Shown piece by piece: positions 25,348 through 37,061 of a stretch of 64,000 nucleotides of DNA. The position numbers and the translations under genes are program-made. The notes below the pieces were generated by a model. The model ran no database searches. It saw only the letters and a program-made list of their open reading frames with translations, and was not told where the DNA came from. The stretch is from Rhodoluna sp. (GTDB lineage: Bacteria; Actinomycetota; Actinomycetes; Actinomycetales; Microbacteriaceae): the NCBI GenBank assembly GCA_024641985.1, contig JAHEBZ010000001.1, forward strand, positions 78,056 through 142,055. Reading direction: 5' to 3'. Numbering within the stretch: position 1 is the stretch's first letter; every line of letters begins with the position of its first letter.

Positions 25348-26860
25348 GCAGCTAATCCTTGCAGTCGACCAGGGCACTGGTTCGACCAAGGCGCTGTTGC
25401 TTGATCAGTCTTTGGTGCCGCTTGCCAGCGCATCGGTTTCAATCAACATCGAATCGCCGAGCCCCGGCTGGTTGCAGCAAGATGCAGAAGCGATTTTTGA
25501 CTCTGTCGAAACCGTTATTGCCGAGTTGGTGGCCAAGGCCGATGCGATGGGCGAGCAGGTTGAAATTGCAGGAATCGCTCTAACCAACCAGCGCGAATCG
25601 GCGGTGGCCTGGAGCGCCGCTAGCGGAAAACCGCTTGGCCCAATGTTGGGCTGGCAGGATCGAAGAACTACCGAGGCTGCCGAACAAATCAGCGTCTCCG
25701 ATGCTGCCATGGTGCGAGAAGTTACTGGTCTGCCACTCGACCCGATGTTCTCGGCATTAAAATTTGCTTGGCTGCTAGACCAGATCGACCCGAATCGCGA
25801 AGCCGCCAAAGCCGGCCAAATAATGCTTGGCACACTCGATAGCTTTTTGCTTTATCGCCTCACCGGCGAGCATCGAATCGAAGCCGGAAATGCCAGCCGA
25901 ACCCAATTGCTAAATGTGGCAACTGCCGCCTGGCAACCAGAGCTGCTTGATCTGTTTAACATTCCGATTCAGGCGCTGCCGCAGGTTGTGGCAAGCGACC
26001 ACCCTAGTTCTGAAATAACGGTTGGGGCCGCAGCAGGTCTAAAGGTGTTAGCGGTTTTAGCCGATTCGCACGCGGCGCTGTTTGCCCACTCGATCGGCAC
26101 CCAGATGACCCCAGCTGAACCTGCCGTAAAGGCCACTTTTGGCACCGGCTCGAGCATCATGAGCCTGGCGCAAAACCTCGATGCCGGCTCGGCCGAAGCC
26201 GCCGGTATGGTCTCAACAATTGCCTGGGCTACCCAAAACATGCAAGTTGTTGGCGCGGTCGAGGGCAACATTCTCTCGTCGGGGTCAACTCTCGTTTGGT
26301 TGGCAAATCAACTTTCAAAATCGGTTGCCCAACTTGCCCAATTGGCACCAAGCGGCAGCGGTCAAATCAATTTGGTTCCGGCATTTGGTGGGCTGGGGGC
26401 GCCCTGGTGGGCAAACGATGCCAAGGCCATAATCGAGGGCATGACATTCGATTCGACGCCGGCCGATTTGGCTAGGGCCGCATTCGAAGCAATTATTTTG
26501 CAAATCGAAGATGTTTTGTTGGCCACCGAAAAGGCTCTTCACCTGCCACTCAAAACCGTGTTTGTTGATGGCGGGCCAACTGCCAATCTGTGGCTGATGC
26601 AATTGTTCGCCGATCTAACCGGGCGCACCGTGGTGCGAAACCAGGTGGCCGAACTTTCGGCCGTTGGTGTTGCGGCTTTTGCTTGCCAACAGTCGGCAAT
26701 TTGGGCCAACCTAATGCCAATGGCCACAGACATTTTTGCACCTCAGGGCTCAGCGGTTGCTGCGGCCGAAAGAAAAGCAAGTTGGAACAAAGCAGTACAA
26801 AAATCAATCGGAACATCAATCGGAACATCAATCGGAACATCAATGCAAAGGAGCAACTAA
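25340..26860 (+). CDS. FGGY-family carbohydrate kinase; candidate D-apulose kinase
   Basis: 506 residues from GTG at 25340, preceded by AAAGAGG and overlapping the transketolase stop by 8 nt; the longer frame lacks a ribosome site. Two actin-like domains of the FGGY family are visible: the phosphate-1 loop [24 protein letters not shown] and [10 protein letters not shown], then [20 protein letters not shown] near the ATP site. Relatives phosphorylate glycerol, xylulose or erythritol. In the proposed pathway it would make apulose-4-phosphate for the transketolase. The last residues are a repeated IGTS tail that looks dispensable for catalysis. Confidence 0.87.
   Translation: MLKQLILAVDQGTGSTKALLLDQSLVPLASASVSINIESPSPGWLQQDAEAIFDSVETVIAELVAKADAMGEQVEIAGIALTNQRESAVAWSAASGKPLGPMLGWQDRRTTEAAEQISVSDAAMVREVTGLPLDPMFSALKFAWLLDQIDPNREAAKAGQIMLGTLDSFLLYRLTGEHRIEAGNASRTQLLNVATAAWQPELLDLFNIPIQALPQVVASDHPSSEITVGAAAGLKVLAVLADSHAALFAHSIGTQMTPAEPAVKATFGTGSSIMSLAQNLDAGSAEAAGMVSTIAWATQNMQVVGAVEGNILSSGSTLVWLANQLSKSVAQLAQLAPSGSGQINLVPAFGGLGAPWWANDAKAIIEGMTFDSTPADLARAAFEAIILQIEDVLLATEKALHLPLKTVFVDGGPTANLWLMQLFADLTGRTVVRNQVAELSAVGVAAFACQQSAIWANLMPMATDIFAPQGSAVAAAERKASWNKAVQKSIGTSIGTSIGTSMQRSN
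26804..26844 (+). repeat. 12-bp tandem repeat at the kinase C terminus
   Basis: TCAATCGGAACA is repeated three times (26804-26839) plus TCAAT. It encodes the [13 protein letters not shown] tail and ends 3 nt before the AAAGGAG ribosome site (26847-26853) of the next gene. Unit changes would keep the frame. Confidence 0.9.
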
Positions 26861-27837
26861 TGGCCTCAAATCAGAAGTTCGGTGCCGGAATCTGGCACTT
26901 CGCTAATTACCTAGACCGCTATGCAACCGATGGCTACGGCGATCACCGCACACTACTCGACATGATCGATATGGCCGGCTCTGTTGGCGACCTTTCGGTG
27001 GTCGACCTAACTTGGCCGTTCGTTGACCCAGGGCTAACTCACGAGAAAATCAAGGCACAGTTGGCTAAGAACCAACTCGAGGTTATTGGCATCACCCCCG
27101 AGATTTACACTCGCAAATTCATGAAGGGTGCCTTCACTAACCCAGATGCCGGTGTGCGCCGCGAGGCTCACGAGTTGATCACCGATGCGGTTGCCGTGGT
27201 TAAAGATTTTGGTGCCAGCTATGTAAAGCTTTGGCCGGGCCAAGATGGCTGGGATTACCCATTCCAGGTTGATCACCACAACCACTGGAAGCTTGCCATG
27301 GATGGCGTTGGCCAGTTGGCCGCCGAGAACCCAGACGTAAAGTTTGTGATCGAATACAAGCCTCGCGAGCCACGCGTAAAGATGGCTTACGACTCTGTCT
27401 CACGCACACTGCTTGCCCTAGAAAAGATCAACCTGCCTAACGTTGGCATCCTGCTCGACTTTGGTCACGCTCTTTTCGGCGGCGAGTCACCGGCCGATTC
27501 TGCTCAGTTGGCAATCGACTACGGTCGTCTGTTCGGCATGGATGTGAACGACAACTTCCGTGGCTGGGATGACGACCTCATTGCCGGAACCGTGCACCCA
27601 ATGGAGCTCTTCGAGTTCTTCTATGTGCTTCGCAAGAACAACTGGGAAGGTGTCTGGCAGCTCGATCAGTTCCCGTTCCGCGACGACCACGTTGAGGCAG
27701 CCAAAATGGCAATCGAGTTCTTGAAGCGCGTTGAGAAGGGTCTTGACCGCCTCGACTTTGATGCACTGCAAGAGGCCCAGAGCCGCCACGATGCAGTTGC
27801 CGCCGGCCGTTTGGCTCGTGAGGCGCTATTCGGCTAA
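26860..27837 (+). CDS. Sugar (phosphate) isomerase/epimerase, TIM barrel; candidate D-apiose isomerase
   Basis: 325 residues from the ATG at 26860, which overlaps the kinase stop (TAATG) and follows AAAGGAG. The xylose-isomerase-like TIM barrel is indicated by acidic and His metal ligands spaced through the protein: [37 protein letters not shown] and [11 protein letters not shown]. It begins [20 protein letters not shown]. In the D-apiose route such an enzyme (ApsI) converts apiose to apulose before phosphorylation. Other aldose-ketose isomerisations are possible; the assignment rests on the neighbours. Confidence 0.85.
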   Translation: MASNQKFGAGIWHFANYLDRYATDGYGDHRTLLDMIDMAGSVGDLSVVDLTWPFVDPGLTHEKIKAQLAKNQLEVIGITPEIYTRKFMKGAFTNPDAGVRREAHELITDAVAVVKDFGASYVKLWPGQDGWDYPFQVDHHNHWKLAMDGVGQLAAENPDVKFVIEYKPREPRVKMAYDSVSRTLLALEKINLPNVGILLDFGHALFGGESPADSAQLAIDYGRLFGMDVNDNFRGWDDDLIAGTVHPMELFEFFYVLRKNNWEGVWQLDQFPFRDDHVEAAKMAIEFLKRVEKGLDRLDFDALQEAQSRHDAVAAGRLAREALFG

Positions 27838-27840
27838 ACG

Positions 27841-29819
<1,979 letters not shown>

Positions 29820-29822
29820 TCA

Positions 29823-29828
29823 ATCCTA
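29823..29828 (-). promoter_or_regulatory. -10 hexamer of trpS (leaderless)
   Basis: TAGGAT on the minus strand ends 6 nt before the trpS ATG, in the 38-bp gap after the exonuclease gene. Confidence 0.4.
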
Positions 29829-29854
29829 AAAGGTGCGTTGTGGTTTGGTGTCGG

Positions 29855-30655
29855 TTAGATGGCGTAGTCAACGACCACGGGGGAGTGGTCTGTCCAGCGG
29901 GTGTCATAGCTGGCAGCTCGCTCGACCTTATAGCCGCTAGCAACGGCGGCCAGCGCCGGGGTTGCCAAGTGGTAATCGATTCGCCAGCCGGCATCGGTGT
30001 CAAAGGCCTGGCCTCTAAACGACCACCAGGTGTATGGCCCAGGCTGATCGGGGTGAGCCTCGCGGCCAACATCCACCCAGCCCTGGGTCTTCATCAGGGT
30101 GTCAAAATAGGCTCGCTCCTCTGGCAAGAACCCCGCGTTCTTGAGGTTGCCTTTCCAATTTTTGATGTCTAGCTCGGTGTGGCCAACATTTAGGTCGCCA
30201 ACCACAACCACATAGCCGCCGCCAGCAATCAGCTCGCCCATGCGCTCTTGCATCGCCTCAAGAAACTTGTATTTTTCGACCTGCTTGGGTGAGTCAACCT
30301 CACCCGAGTGCACGTAGGTGCTGATTACGGTTAAGGTTTTGGCGCCCACCTTGAAATCGACTTCTAACCAACGGCCAGCCGAGTCAAAGTCATCTGGGCC
30401 AAGATTTGTGCGGTGGGCCACTGGTTCAAGTTTGCTCACAATGGCAACTCCGGCGCGGCCCTTTGCGGTGGCATTATCGTGCAGAACATGCCATTGCCCG
30501 GTGGTTTCAAAAAGCTCAATCAAATCTTTGGTTTCTGCACGAACCTCTTGCAGCGCAATGATGTCGGCATCGGCGCCGGCAATCCAATCGGCCATGCCCT
30601 TTCGAAATGCGGCGCGCACGCCATTTACATTTACGGTAACCAGTTTGATAGACAT
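29855..30655 (-). CDS. xth: Exodeoxyribonuclease III (AP endonuclease)
   Basis: Repairs abasic sites and removes 3' blocking groups. The 266 residues have the endonuclease/exonuclease/phosphatase fold motifs: VNVNGVRAAFRKGM, metal-binding Glu in ALQEVRAE, the catalytic YVHSGE and VVVGDLNVGHTELD, and the terminal RWTDHSPVVVDY with the catalytic Asp-His. Divergent from the PTS enzyme I gene; TAAACT ends 6 nt before the ATG. Confidence 0.95.
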   Translation of the reverse strand: MSIKLVTVNVNGVRAAFRKGMADWIAGADADIIALQEVRAETKDLIELFETTGQWHVLHDNATAKGRAGVAIVSKLEPVAHRTNLGPDDFDSAGRWLEVDFKVGAKTLTVISTYVHSGEVDSPKQVEKYKFLEAMQERMGELIAGGGYVVVVGDLNVGHTELDIKNWKGNLKNAGFLPEERAYFDTLMKTQGWVDVGREAHPDQPGPYTWWSFRGQAFDTDAGWRIDYHLATPALAAVASGYKVERAASYDTRWTDHSPVVVDYAI

Positions 30656-30661
30656 GGTTCC

Positions 30662-30683
30662 AGTTTAACCGCGCGTCTAGACT
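30662..30683. promoter_or_regulatory. Interleaved divergent leaderless promoters of xth and ptsI
   Basis: On the minus strand TAAACT (30662-30667) ends 6 nt before the xth ATG. On the plus strand TAGACT (30678-30683) ends 6 nt before the ptsI ATG. Only 34 bp separate the two start codons, so each promoter's -35 region must lie in the other gene's first codons. Confidence 0.55.
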
Positions 30684-30689
30684 CGTTTT

Positions 30690-32231
30690 ATGGCAGAGCG
30701 AGTGTTGGTTGGTGCGGGGGTTGGTTCGGGCGTTGCCTCTGGCCCGGCGTTTGTGCACTTTCAGGCTATCGAAGCGCTCGCCGAAATCTCAAAACCGGGT
30801 GCTCGCATTGGCTTGATTGCAATCAAAAAAGCAATCGATGAGGTTGCCAACGAGCTCGATTCGGTGCAAACCGCCGGTGCCGCCCTCGAGGTTATGCAAG
30901 CCCTCGCCATGATCTTGCGTGATCCGCAACTTTTCGAAGTAGTTAAAACACACCTTTCTGAGGGGCACGATGCCTCGCGAGCAATTCGCGGCGCCTTCAA
31001 TCAATTCGCCCGCCAGTTAGAAGCGCTTGGTGGTTATTTTGCTGCACGAGCTGCCGACCTGGGTTATTTGGGCAACCGAGTTATCGAAGAGTTGAGCGGC
31101 CGGCAAGGTGGCCCAGAGTTTCCGGCTGAACCGTTTATTTTGGTCACCGATGCGCTCTCGCCGATTGATGCCGCAAAACTCGACCCGGCCCGAGTGTTGG
31201 CCGTCATCACAGCCGAGGGCACGCCAACCTCGCACTCATCAATAATTATTCGGGCGGCAAGATTGCCAATGGTGGTTGGCGCAGTCGGCGCCCCGGTTAT
31301 TAGGCAGGGGCAAAACCTGTTGGTCGATGCAAGTTCGGGCCAGGTGTTTGTTGAGCCAACAATTGACCGTCGGGCGCAATATGCAAGCGCGGCCAACCCG
31401 CCAACCGAGGCCCTCGAGTTGGCTCTGCACCCGAGCGAAAAGCCGCTATCCGTGAAATTGTTGGCCAACCTGGGTTCAAGCATCGAGGCAAAAGTGGCCC
31501 TGCAATCGGGCGCCGAGGGTGTTGGCCTGTTTCGCACAGAGTTGCTTTATCTGGGCCGCGATCAGCCGCCCACGTTTGGTGAACAGGTCGCCGAATATGT
31601 AGAACTATTGCGCCAATTTGGCTCTTCGCGGGTTATCGTTCGGGTGCTCGACCTCGATTTCGACAAACCCCTGCCGTTTTTGCAGCAGGCTGGCGAGGGG
31701 CGCTATGCCAACCGCGGTTTGCAGGTGTTGCTTGCCAACCCGCAAGTTCTCGACACCCAGCTTCGGGCATTAGCCGAGGCCCTCACCATTGCGCCGATGG
31801 CCGATCTTTGGGTGATGGCCCCAATGGTTTTAACTGCCCAAGATGCGGCTGCCTTTGCTGGCTTCGCCAGACGTGCAGGCATCAAAAAAGTTGGTGTGAT
31901 GGTTGAGGTGCCCGAGATTGCTTCGCCCGAGGTGATTGCCGAAGTTTTGAAGCATGTAGATTTTTTGAGCATCGGCACCAACGACCTCACACACTACACA
32001 CTGGGTTTGAGCCGCCAAAACGGTAACGTTACATTGGCCGATACCCGTAGGCCAGAGGTGCTAAGCCTGATTAGCGCAGTTATTGAGGCTGGCAAGGCTG
32101 CAGGCAAACCGGTTGGAGTGTGTGGCGAGGCCGCAAGCGACCCCGAAACAGCACGCCTGCTAATCGAAATGGGGGTTGACAGCCTTTCGGCTTCGCCTTC
32201 GCTGTTGCCCGGGCTTCGCTTGGAGTTGTGA
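30690..32231 (+). CDS. ptsI: PTS enzyme I (phosphoenolpyruvate-protein phosphotransferase)
   Basis: First phosphocarrier of the sugar phosphotransferase system; takes phosphate from PEP and passes it to HPr. Order of parts: helical HPr-binding N domain, phospho-histidine His182 (GTPTSHSSIIIRAARLP), PEP-binding barrel with GVGLFRTELLYLG, YANRGLQVLL and LSIGTNDLTHYTLGLSRQN, and the catalytic Cys478 (GVCGEAASDP). At 513 residues it is shorter than the usual 550-575, the tail being cut short, but all active residues are present. No HPr gene is near; a IIA/IIB pair lies at 54.1-54.9 kb. Leaderless start likely. Confidence 0.93.
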   Translation: MAERVLVGAGVGSGVASGPAFVHFQAIEALAEISKPGARIGLIAIKKAIDEVANELDSVQTAGAALEVMQALAMILRDPQLFEVVKTHLSEGHDASRAIRGAFNQFARQLEALGGYFAARAADLGYLGNRVIEELSGRQGGPEFPAEPFILVTDALSPIDAAKLDPARVLAVITAEGTPTSHSSIIIRAARLPMVVGAVGAPVIRQGQNLLVDASSGQVFVEPTIDRRAQYASAANPPTEALELALHPSEKPLSVKLLANLGSSIEAKVALQSGAEGVGLFRTELLYLGRDQPPTFGEQVAEYVELLRQFGSSRVIVRVLDLDFDKPLPFLQQAGEGRYANRGLQVLLANPQVLDTQLRALAEALTIAPMADLWVMAPMVLTAQDAAAFAGFARRAGIKKVGVMVEVPEIASPEVIAEVLKHVDFLSIGTNDLTHYTLGLSRQNGNVTLADTRRPEVLSLISAVIEAGKAAGKPVGVCGEAASDPETARLLIEMGVDSLSASPSLLPGLRLEL

Positions 32232-32263
32232 TTTGTCTGATGCCCAAGGTCGCCACTAGAACC

Positions 32264-32269
32264 TATAAT
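32264..32269 (+). promoter_or_regulatory. Consensus -10 box before the GH3 gene
   Basis: A perfect TATAAT lies 46 nt upstream of the TTG start of the beta-glucosidase gene. No good -35 is visible, which may mean activator dependence or an extended leader. Confidence 0.5.
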
Positions 32270-32315
32270 CAGATTAAATGTAAATCAATCTACAAAATTC
32301 AAGCTGGGATCAGAA

Positions 32316-34556
32316 TTGACACCAATTTACAAAAACGTCGAAGCCGCGATTCCAGACAGAATCGCTGATTTGCTTCAGCGGATGACACTCTCCGAAAAAG
32401 TCGGTCAAATGTTGCAGTTAGATTCACGCCTCGGAGTTGAGAAACTCATCACGGAGTTTGAGGTTGGCTCTATCTTGCATACGTCGCCAGAACAAATGAT
32501 CAAGGCGGCCGGCTACATACAAAAAACGCGACTTCAAATCCCTCTTCTAACTGCAGACGATGCAATTCATGGCCACTCTTTTTGGCCGGGTGCGACAATC
32601 TATCCAACGCAATTGGCAATGGCTTGTAGTTGGGATGCAGGCCTGATTCAGAGAGCGGCACGCGAGACAGCCAAGGAAGTGGCGGCGACGGGTCTTCACT
32701 GGACTTTCTCGCCCGTGGCCTGCATAACCCGAGACCTACGTTGGGGTCGGGTTGGGGAAACTTTCGGCGAAGACCCGTACCTAATTGGCGAGTTGGCTTC
32801 GGCGATGGTAGCCGGATATCAGGGCGAAGGGCTTGCAGATAAAACAGCTGTACTAGCTACTGCCAAACACTTTGCCGGTTATTCAGAAACCCAGGGCGGC
32901 AGGGATGCCAGTGAAGCGGACTTGAGTCGACGCAAATTGCGGTCTTGGTTTCTTCCGCCATTCGAGAAGCTGGCGAAACAGGGCTGCCGCACGTTTATGT
33001 TGGGCTACCAGTCGATCGACGGGGTTCCGATCACGGCAAACAAATGGCTACTCAACGATGTGCTCCGGGCTGAATGGGGCTTCAAAGGTACGTTGGTTAC
33101 AGACTGGGACAATGTTGGACGCATGGTTTGGGAGCAAAAAACGGAACCAAGTCAGATGCATGCCGCGGCCACCGCCATTAATGCTGGCAATGACTTAATT
33201 ATGACCACTTGGCAGTTTTATCAGGGCGCAATCGACGCTGTAGCTTCTGGATTAGTCAAAGAAGATCAAATAGATAAGGCTGTGACCCGAATTCTCTCGC
33301 TCAAGTTCGAACTGGGCCTCTTTGAAGATCCTCGGTTGCCTGACGAAGAAGTGCAAAAACGGGTTATCGGTCACACTGATCATTCGCAAACAAATCTAGA
33401 GCTCGCTAGAAAATCACTAGTTCTCCTGCAAAACAATGGCCTGCTGCCCATAAATCAAAACATTGGCGCGATGCAGATTGCTGTAGTAGGCCCAAATGCC
33501 GATGACGCACAGAACCAGCTGGGGGATTGGGCCGGAAACTCGGGTCAGATTAACTGGATGCCTGATGGTCAACCTCGGCACATGATCGAAACCGTTTTGG
33601 ATGGGCTGCGGGAACTCAGTCCGAGTCACTGGAAAATCGAACACTCGGTCGGCGCAGAAATTGGAGAATTAGTGCCGGATGAACGCGGAGCCAACTTCGA
33701 GGATGGGCAGCCTCGGCCTCCCGTGTTGAAACCAGCGCGACCAAAAGCTGCAATCCTTCAACCCGCACTTGATTTGGTTAATGCATCCGATGTTTCGATA
33801 GTTGTCGTTGGAGACAGCATCCCGCTGGCAGGTGAAACTCTGTCAACCGCAACGCTAAATCTTGTCGGCAGTCAAATAAAGCTGATCGATGAAATTGCGG
33901 CATCGGGGAAAAGTTTTGTTCTCGTCGTGATTTCGACAAAACCTCTCGTGTTGCCCGAGTCTGCTTTTGCCGCGGGGGCGATTATTCAGGCATTTAGTCC
34001 AGGCATGCGAGGCGGTAGGGCAATTGCAGAGTTATTGCTAGGAAATTTCGATCCTTCGGGCAGGTTGCCGATCACTTTCGCCAAGCATGTTGGGCAGCAG
34101 CCGGTCTACTACAACCAGGTTCGAGGCCAACACGGCGATCGCTATGCTGATTTGACTCAAGATCCGCAATTTGCATTTGGCTTCGGGCTCTCCTACACCA
34201 AGGTTTCCTACAGTGATCTACAAATAAGCGCTCACACATACGATCTTGACTCTGTTCTGAGGGCCACCGTCAAACTTCACAACCAGGGGCTGCGGGCATC
34301 ACTTGAGACTGTCCAGCTTTATGTGTCTGATTTAGTCACCAGTGCAACTTGGGCGGGATTGGAGCTCAAAGGCTATAAGCAAGTTCTTGTGAATCCTGGC
34401 GAGGAGAAAATAGTTGAACTCGAATTGGCAACAGCAGATTGTTCGATAGTTGATAGTTCTGGAATTCGTAGAGTTGAACCAGGTGCTTTTAACCTTTTGG
34501 TGGGACCTAGCTCGAGACCACAAGATTTGCTTTGTGCAGAATTTGAAATTTGTTAG
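32316..34556 (+). CDS. Glycoside hydrolase family 3 beta-glucosidase/xylosidase
   Basis: 746 residues from a TTG start. The GH3 N-terminal barrel (about 15-345) carries KHFAGYSETQGGRDASE and the nucleophile Asp263 in GTLVTDWDNVGRM; the alpha/beta sandwich (about 370-610) and a C-terminal fibronectin-III-like domain (about 650-735) follow. It has no signal peptide, so it acts inside the cell on imported oligosaccharides or glycosides, releasing beta-linked glucose or xylose. It opens the rhamnoside locus. Base composition is more AT-rich than in flanking housekeeping genes. Confidence 0.93.
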   Translation: MTPIYKNVEAAIPDRIADLLQRMTLSEKVGQMLQLDSRLGVEKLITEFEVGSILHTSPEQMIKAAGYIQKTRLQIPLLTADDAIHGHSFWPGATIYPTQLAMACSWDAGLIQRAARETAKEVAATGLHWTFSPVACITRDLRWGRVGETFGEDPYLIGELASAMVAGYQGEGLADKTAVLATAKHFAGYSETQGGRDASEADLSRRKLRSWFLPPFEKLAKQGCRTFMLGYQSIDGVPITANKWLLNDVLRAEWGFKGTLVTDWDNVGRMVWEQKTEPSQMHAAATAINAGNDLIMTTWQFYQGAIDAVASGLVKEDQIDKAVTRILSLKFELGLFEDPRLPDEEVQKRVIGHTDHSQTNLELARKSLVLLQNNGLLPINQNIGAMQIAVVGPNADDAQNQLGDWAGNSGQINWMPDGQPRHMIETVLDGLRELSPSHWKIEHSVGAEIGELVPDERGANFEDGQPRPPVLKPARPKAAILQPALDLVNASDVSIVVVGDSIPLAGETLSTATLNLVGSQIKLIDEIAASGKSFVLVVISTKPLVLPESAFAAGAIIQAFSPGMRGGRAIAELLLGNFDPSGRLPITFAKHVGQQPVYYNQVRGQHGDRYADLTQDPQFAFGFGLSYTKVSYSDLQISAHTYDLDSVLRATVKLHNQGLRASLETVQLYVSDLVTSATWAGLELKGYKQVLVNPGEEKIVELELATADCSIVDSSGIRRVEPGAFNLLVGPSSRPQDLLCAEFEIC

Positions 34557-34675
34557 CGCCATCTCTCTCAGGCGCGGGCATTTCAAATTGATGACTCGAA
34601 TCAATGCAAGTATCGTTTTTCAAAGAATCAGTGTCGATCAAGGCACTGTAAATCGCGAAAGTACCCAGGTTTGAC

Positions 34676-37009
34676 GTGAATTTCACTGGTTTATGGCTTG
34701 GCCATAAAAAACCCGCAGGTGTCTGCCAAGCAAAAACGGCTGCGTCGACTCGATTGACGCTGTTTCGCGCAGAGTTCAATCTTCAGAATGCCACCTGGCC
34801 AACGGGTGAAATCTGGATCAGTGCGGATTCACGCTACAAGCTATACCTCAACGGAACCTTAATTGGAGTTGGCCCGGCTAAATCAAGGCAGGGCATCTGG
34901 TTCGTTGATCGAGTAGCTTTACCTGCAACTCTCCGCGAAGGCGCGAATTTGATTTCGGTGGAGGTCCTGAGTTACCTAGGGGAAGCGGCCGGCAATGCTT
35001 CAGTACTTCGTTTGGGAACGCCGGGTATCTATATCCAGGCGAACGGAGACTTTAAGGACTTGCAAGCAGCGCACGCTTGGAAGTCATTCGAGCCAGTCGG
35101 GGCTAAGTTTCTACAAGGAACAAACACACAATTTCTGGGCATCCAAGAGATGGTCGATGGGCGCGACTTTCCTGCGGGATGGTCTGAATTGAAATTTGAT
35201 GACTCTAGCTGGACTCCGACTGAGCAGATGTCACCGCAGCTTGCCGTCGGCAAAGATCGGCTGCGTGCTCGAGAGATTCCGCAACTGACCTTTAATGAGA
35301 GTCGTTTTACCAGAATCTCGAAGCAAAATTCCATCCACGATTGGATTCCCTTAATCCTAGGCTCAGGTGTCGAGGTTGCCCCCGGCAGCAATGTTTACGT
35401 CGATTTGGATGCCGGAGAGCTGGTTACCGCATTTTTGACCTTGCAGATATCGGGTGGATCTGATGCATCGATTTCGATTGAAGCTGCAGAATGCTACGAA
35501 TTGCCCCCGATTGAAGTTCCATGGATTCGGAAAAAGGGAAAGCGCGACGAACCTTTTGGGCAAGACCTTTATGGAGACCCTGATTCTTATGTGGTGGCCG
35601 GTAATGGCCTGGTAGGCTCCCCCGAAATTTATCGCCCGTATTGGTTCCGAACGTTTAGGTTTGTGCGACTTCGTGTTCGAACTGGTTCGAGCCCGATTCG
35701 AATCGAAGGTCTCAATTTTCAAATTCATAATTATCCGCTTCAAGTCGAGGGTGGTTTCACTACCTCAAACAGCTCATACCTAGAATTGTGGAAGGTTAGT
35801 TTACGCACGTTAATCAACTGCATGCATGAAACTTTTGAGGATTGCCCGTTCTATGAACAGCTGCAATACGCGATGGACACCAGATCTCAAGCGCTGTTCA
35901 CAATGTACATTTCCAACGATGACAGGCTGGTAAGGCGAGCAATCGAAGACTTCGCCGCCTCGGGCGACATGCTTGGTCTCACGGCTAGCCAAACACCCAG
36001 CAACCTTCCCCAGATCATTCCAAATTTCGCGCTTTTTTGGGTGTACATGGTGCGAGACCACCTCATGCACCGAGGTGATTTATTGTTTACCAAGTCATTC
36101 CTTCCTCGAATCGAGGCGGTGCTTTCCACCTTTCGGAGCGCGCTAAGTGCGAATGGCTTAGTTGTGTCTCCCAAAGGCGAAAAAATTTGGAACTTTGTTG
36201 ACTGGACGGAATTGTGGAAGGGCGCTCGAGGAGTTCCTCATCTCGGTGCCGCAGGCGAGAATACAATCTCAACATTTATGTATGTCACGGCATTACGTCA
36301 GGCCGCAACAGTAGCAAGATTTGTGAATGAACTGGAAATTGCTGCGGGGTATGAGGCCGAAGCGCAATCCTTGAGTGAAAGAATTAGAAAAGGGCCAGCT
36401 TTTGACCCAGTTTCAGGTTTGTATCGCGACTCAACCACCGGCGAACCGACAAGCATGCATGCGCAGTTATGGGCGGTCTTGGCCGGCATTGAAGAAGGTG
36501 TGAATGCCAACTTGCTGTTGAGCCGGGCATCGGAAAATGCTGCGCTGGCGCCGTGTTCCTATGCCATGTCGCTGGCGCTTTTCGACTCGTTCAGAAGTGC
36601 CGGCGTCGACCAGCAAATAGATTGGAAACCGTGGCGCGATATGCTCGACTTGGGTCTGACCACCTGGGCCGAAGATGTAATCTCAAATCGAAGTGACTGC
36701 CATGCCTGGGGAAGCGTCCCATTGCAGCACTTTCCGAAATACGAACTTGGCATCGAGCCGCTCTTGCCCGGTTTCGAACGGGTCGGTATCTCACCGTCTC
36801 CTAGCAGCCTCAAAGATGCAAACGGTGTAATTCCGACGCCTAGAGGCGACATCGTGGTTAGCTGGGAGCGTCAAATTTCCAGTCATCGCCGTATCTACAA
36901 CTGCCGAATTCCGGGGGGTATGGAATTTGAAATTACCCCAAATGCTGAAGATGTCATCACAGAGAGAGCAGATGGATTCACCAAAATCAGCTTTACCTTG
37001 AGAAACTAG
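34676..37009 (+). CDS. Glycoside hydrolase family 78-like alpha-L-rhamnosidase
   Basis: 777 residues from GTG at 34676; no better in-frame start exists. The N-terminal beta-sandwich part has the DSRYKLYLNGTLIGVGP lectin-like segment seen in bacterial rhamnosidases. The catalytic six-hairpin domain (about 350-700) has ETFEDCPFYEQLQYAMDTR (Asp389, Glu394), the GH78 signature with the general-acid region. It lacks a signal peptide. It would release L-rhamnose from imported rhamnosides; with the GH3 enzyme it could strip rutinose-type sugars. Exact linkage unknown. The 119-nt gap before it contains a possible weak regulator site (34609-34625) and nothing else seen. Confidence 0.85.
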   Translation: MNFTGLWLGHKKPAGVCQAKTAASTRLTLFRAEFNLQNATWPTGEIWISADSRYKLYLNGTLIGVGPAKSRQGIWFVDRVALPATLREGANLISVEVLSYLGEAAGNASVLRLGTPGIYIQANGDFKDLQAAHAWKSFEPVGAKFLQGTNTQFLGIQEMVDGRDFPAGWSELKFDDSSWTPTEQMSPQLAVGKDRLRAREIPQLTFNESRFTRISKQNSIHDWIPLILGSGVEVAPGSNVYVDLDAGELVTAFLTLQISGGSDASISIEAAECYELPPIEVPWIRKKGKRDEPFGQDLYGDPDSYVVAGNGLVGSPEIYRPYWFRTFRFVRLRVRTGSSPIRIEGLNFQIHNYPLQVEGGFTTSNSSYLELWKVSLRTLINCMHETFEDCPFYEQLQYAMDTRSQALFTMYISNDDRLVRRAIEDFAASGDMLGLTASQTPSNLPQIIPNFALFWVYMVRDHLMHRGDLLFTKSFLPRIEAVLSTFRSALSANGLVVSPKGEKIWNFVDWTELWKGARGVPHLGAAGENTISTFMYVTALRQAATVARFVNELEIAAGYEAEAQSLSERIRKGPAFDPVSGLYRDSTTGEPTSMHAQLWAVLAGIEEGVNANLLLSRASENAALAPCSYAMSLALFDSFRSAGVDQQIDWKPWRDMLDLGLTTWAEDVISNRSDCHAWGSVPLQHFPKYELGIEPLLPGFERVGISPSPSSLKDANGVIPTPRGDIVVSWERQISSHRRIYNCRIPGGMEFEITPNAEDVITERADGFTKISFTLRN

Positions 37010-37061
37010 CATCCTCATTTCTCAATCAGGCCTTGTCGATAAGTCGATAGGGTGGATATTT

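Noticed and set aside
26590-26859. 90-codon N-terminal extension of the sugar isomerase
   Set aside because: It is a shadow of the kinase gene in another frame; the ATG at 26860 has AAAGGAG and begins the conserved barrel.
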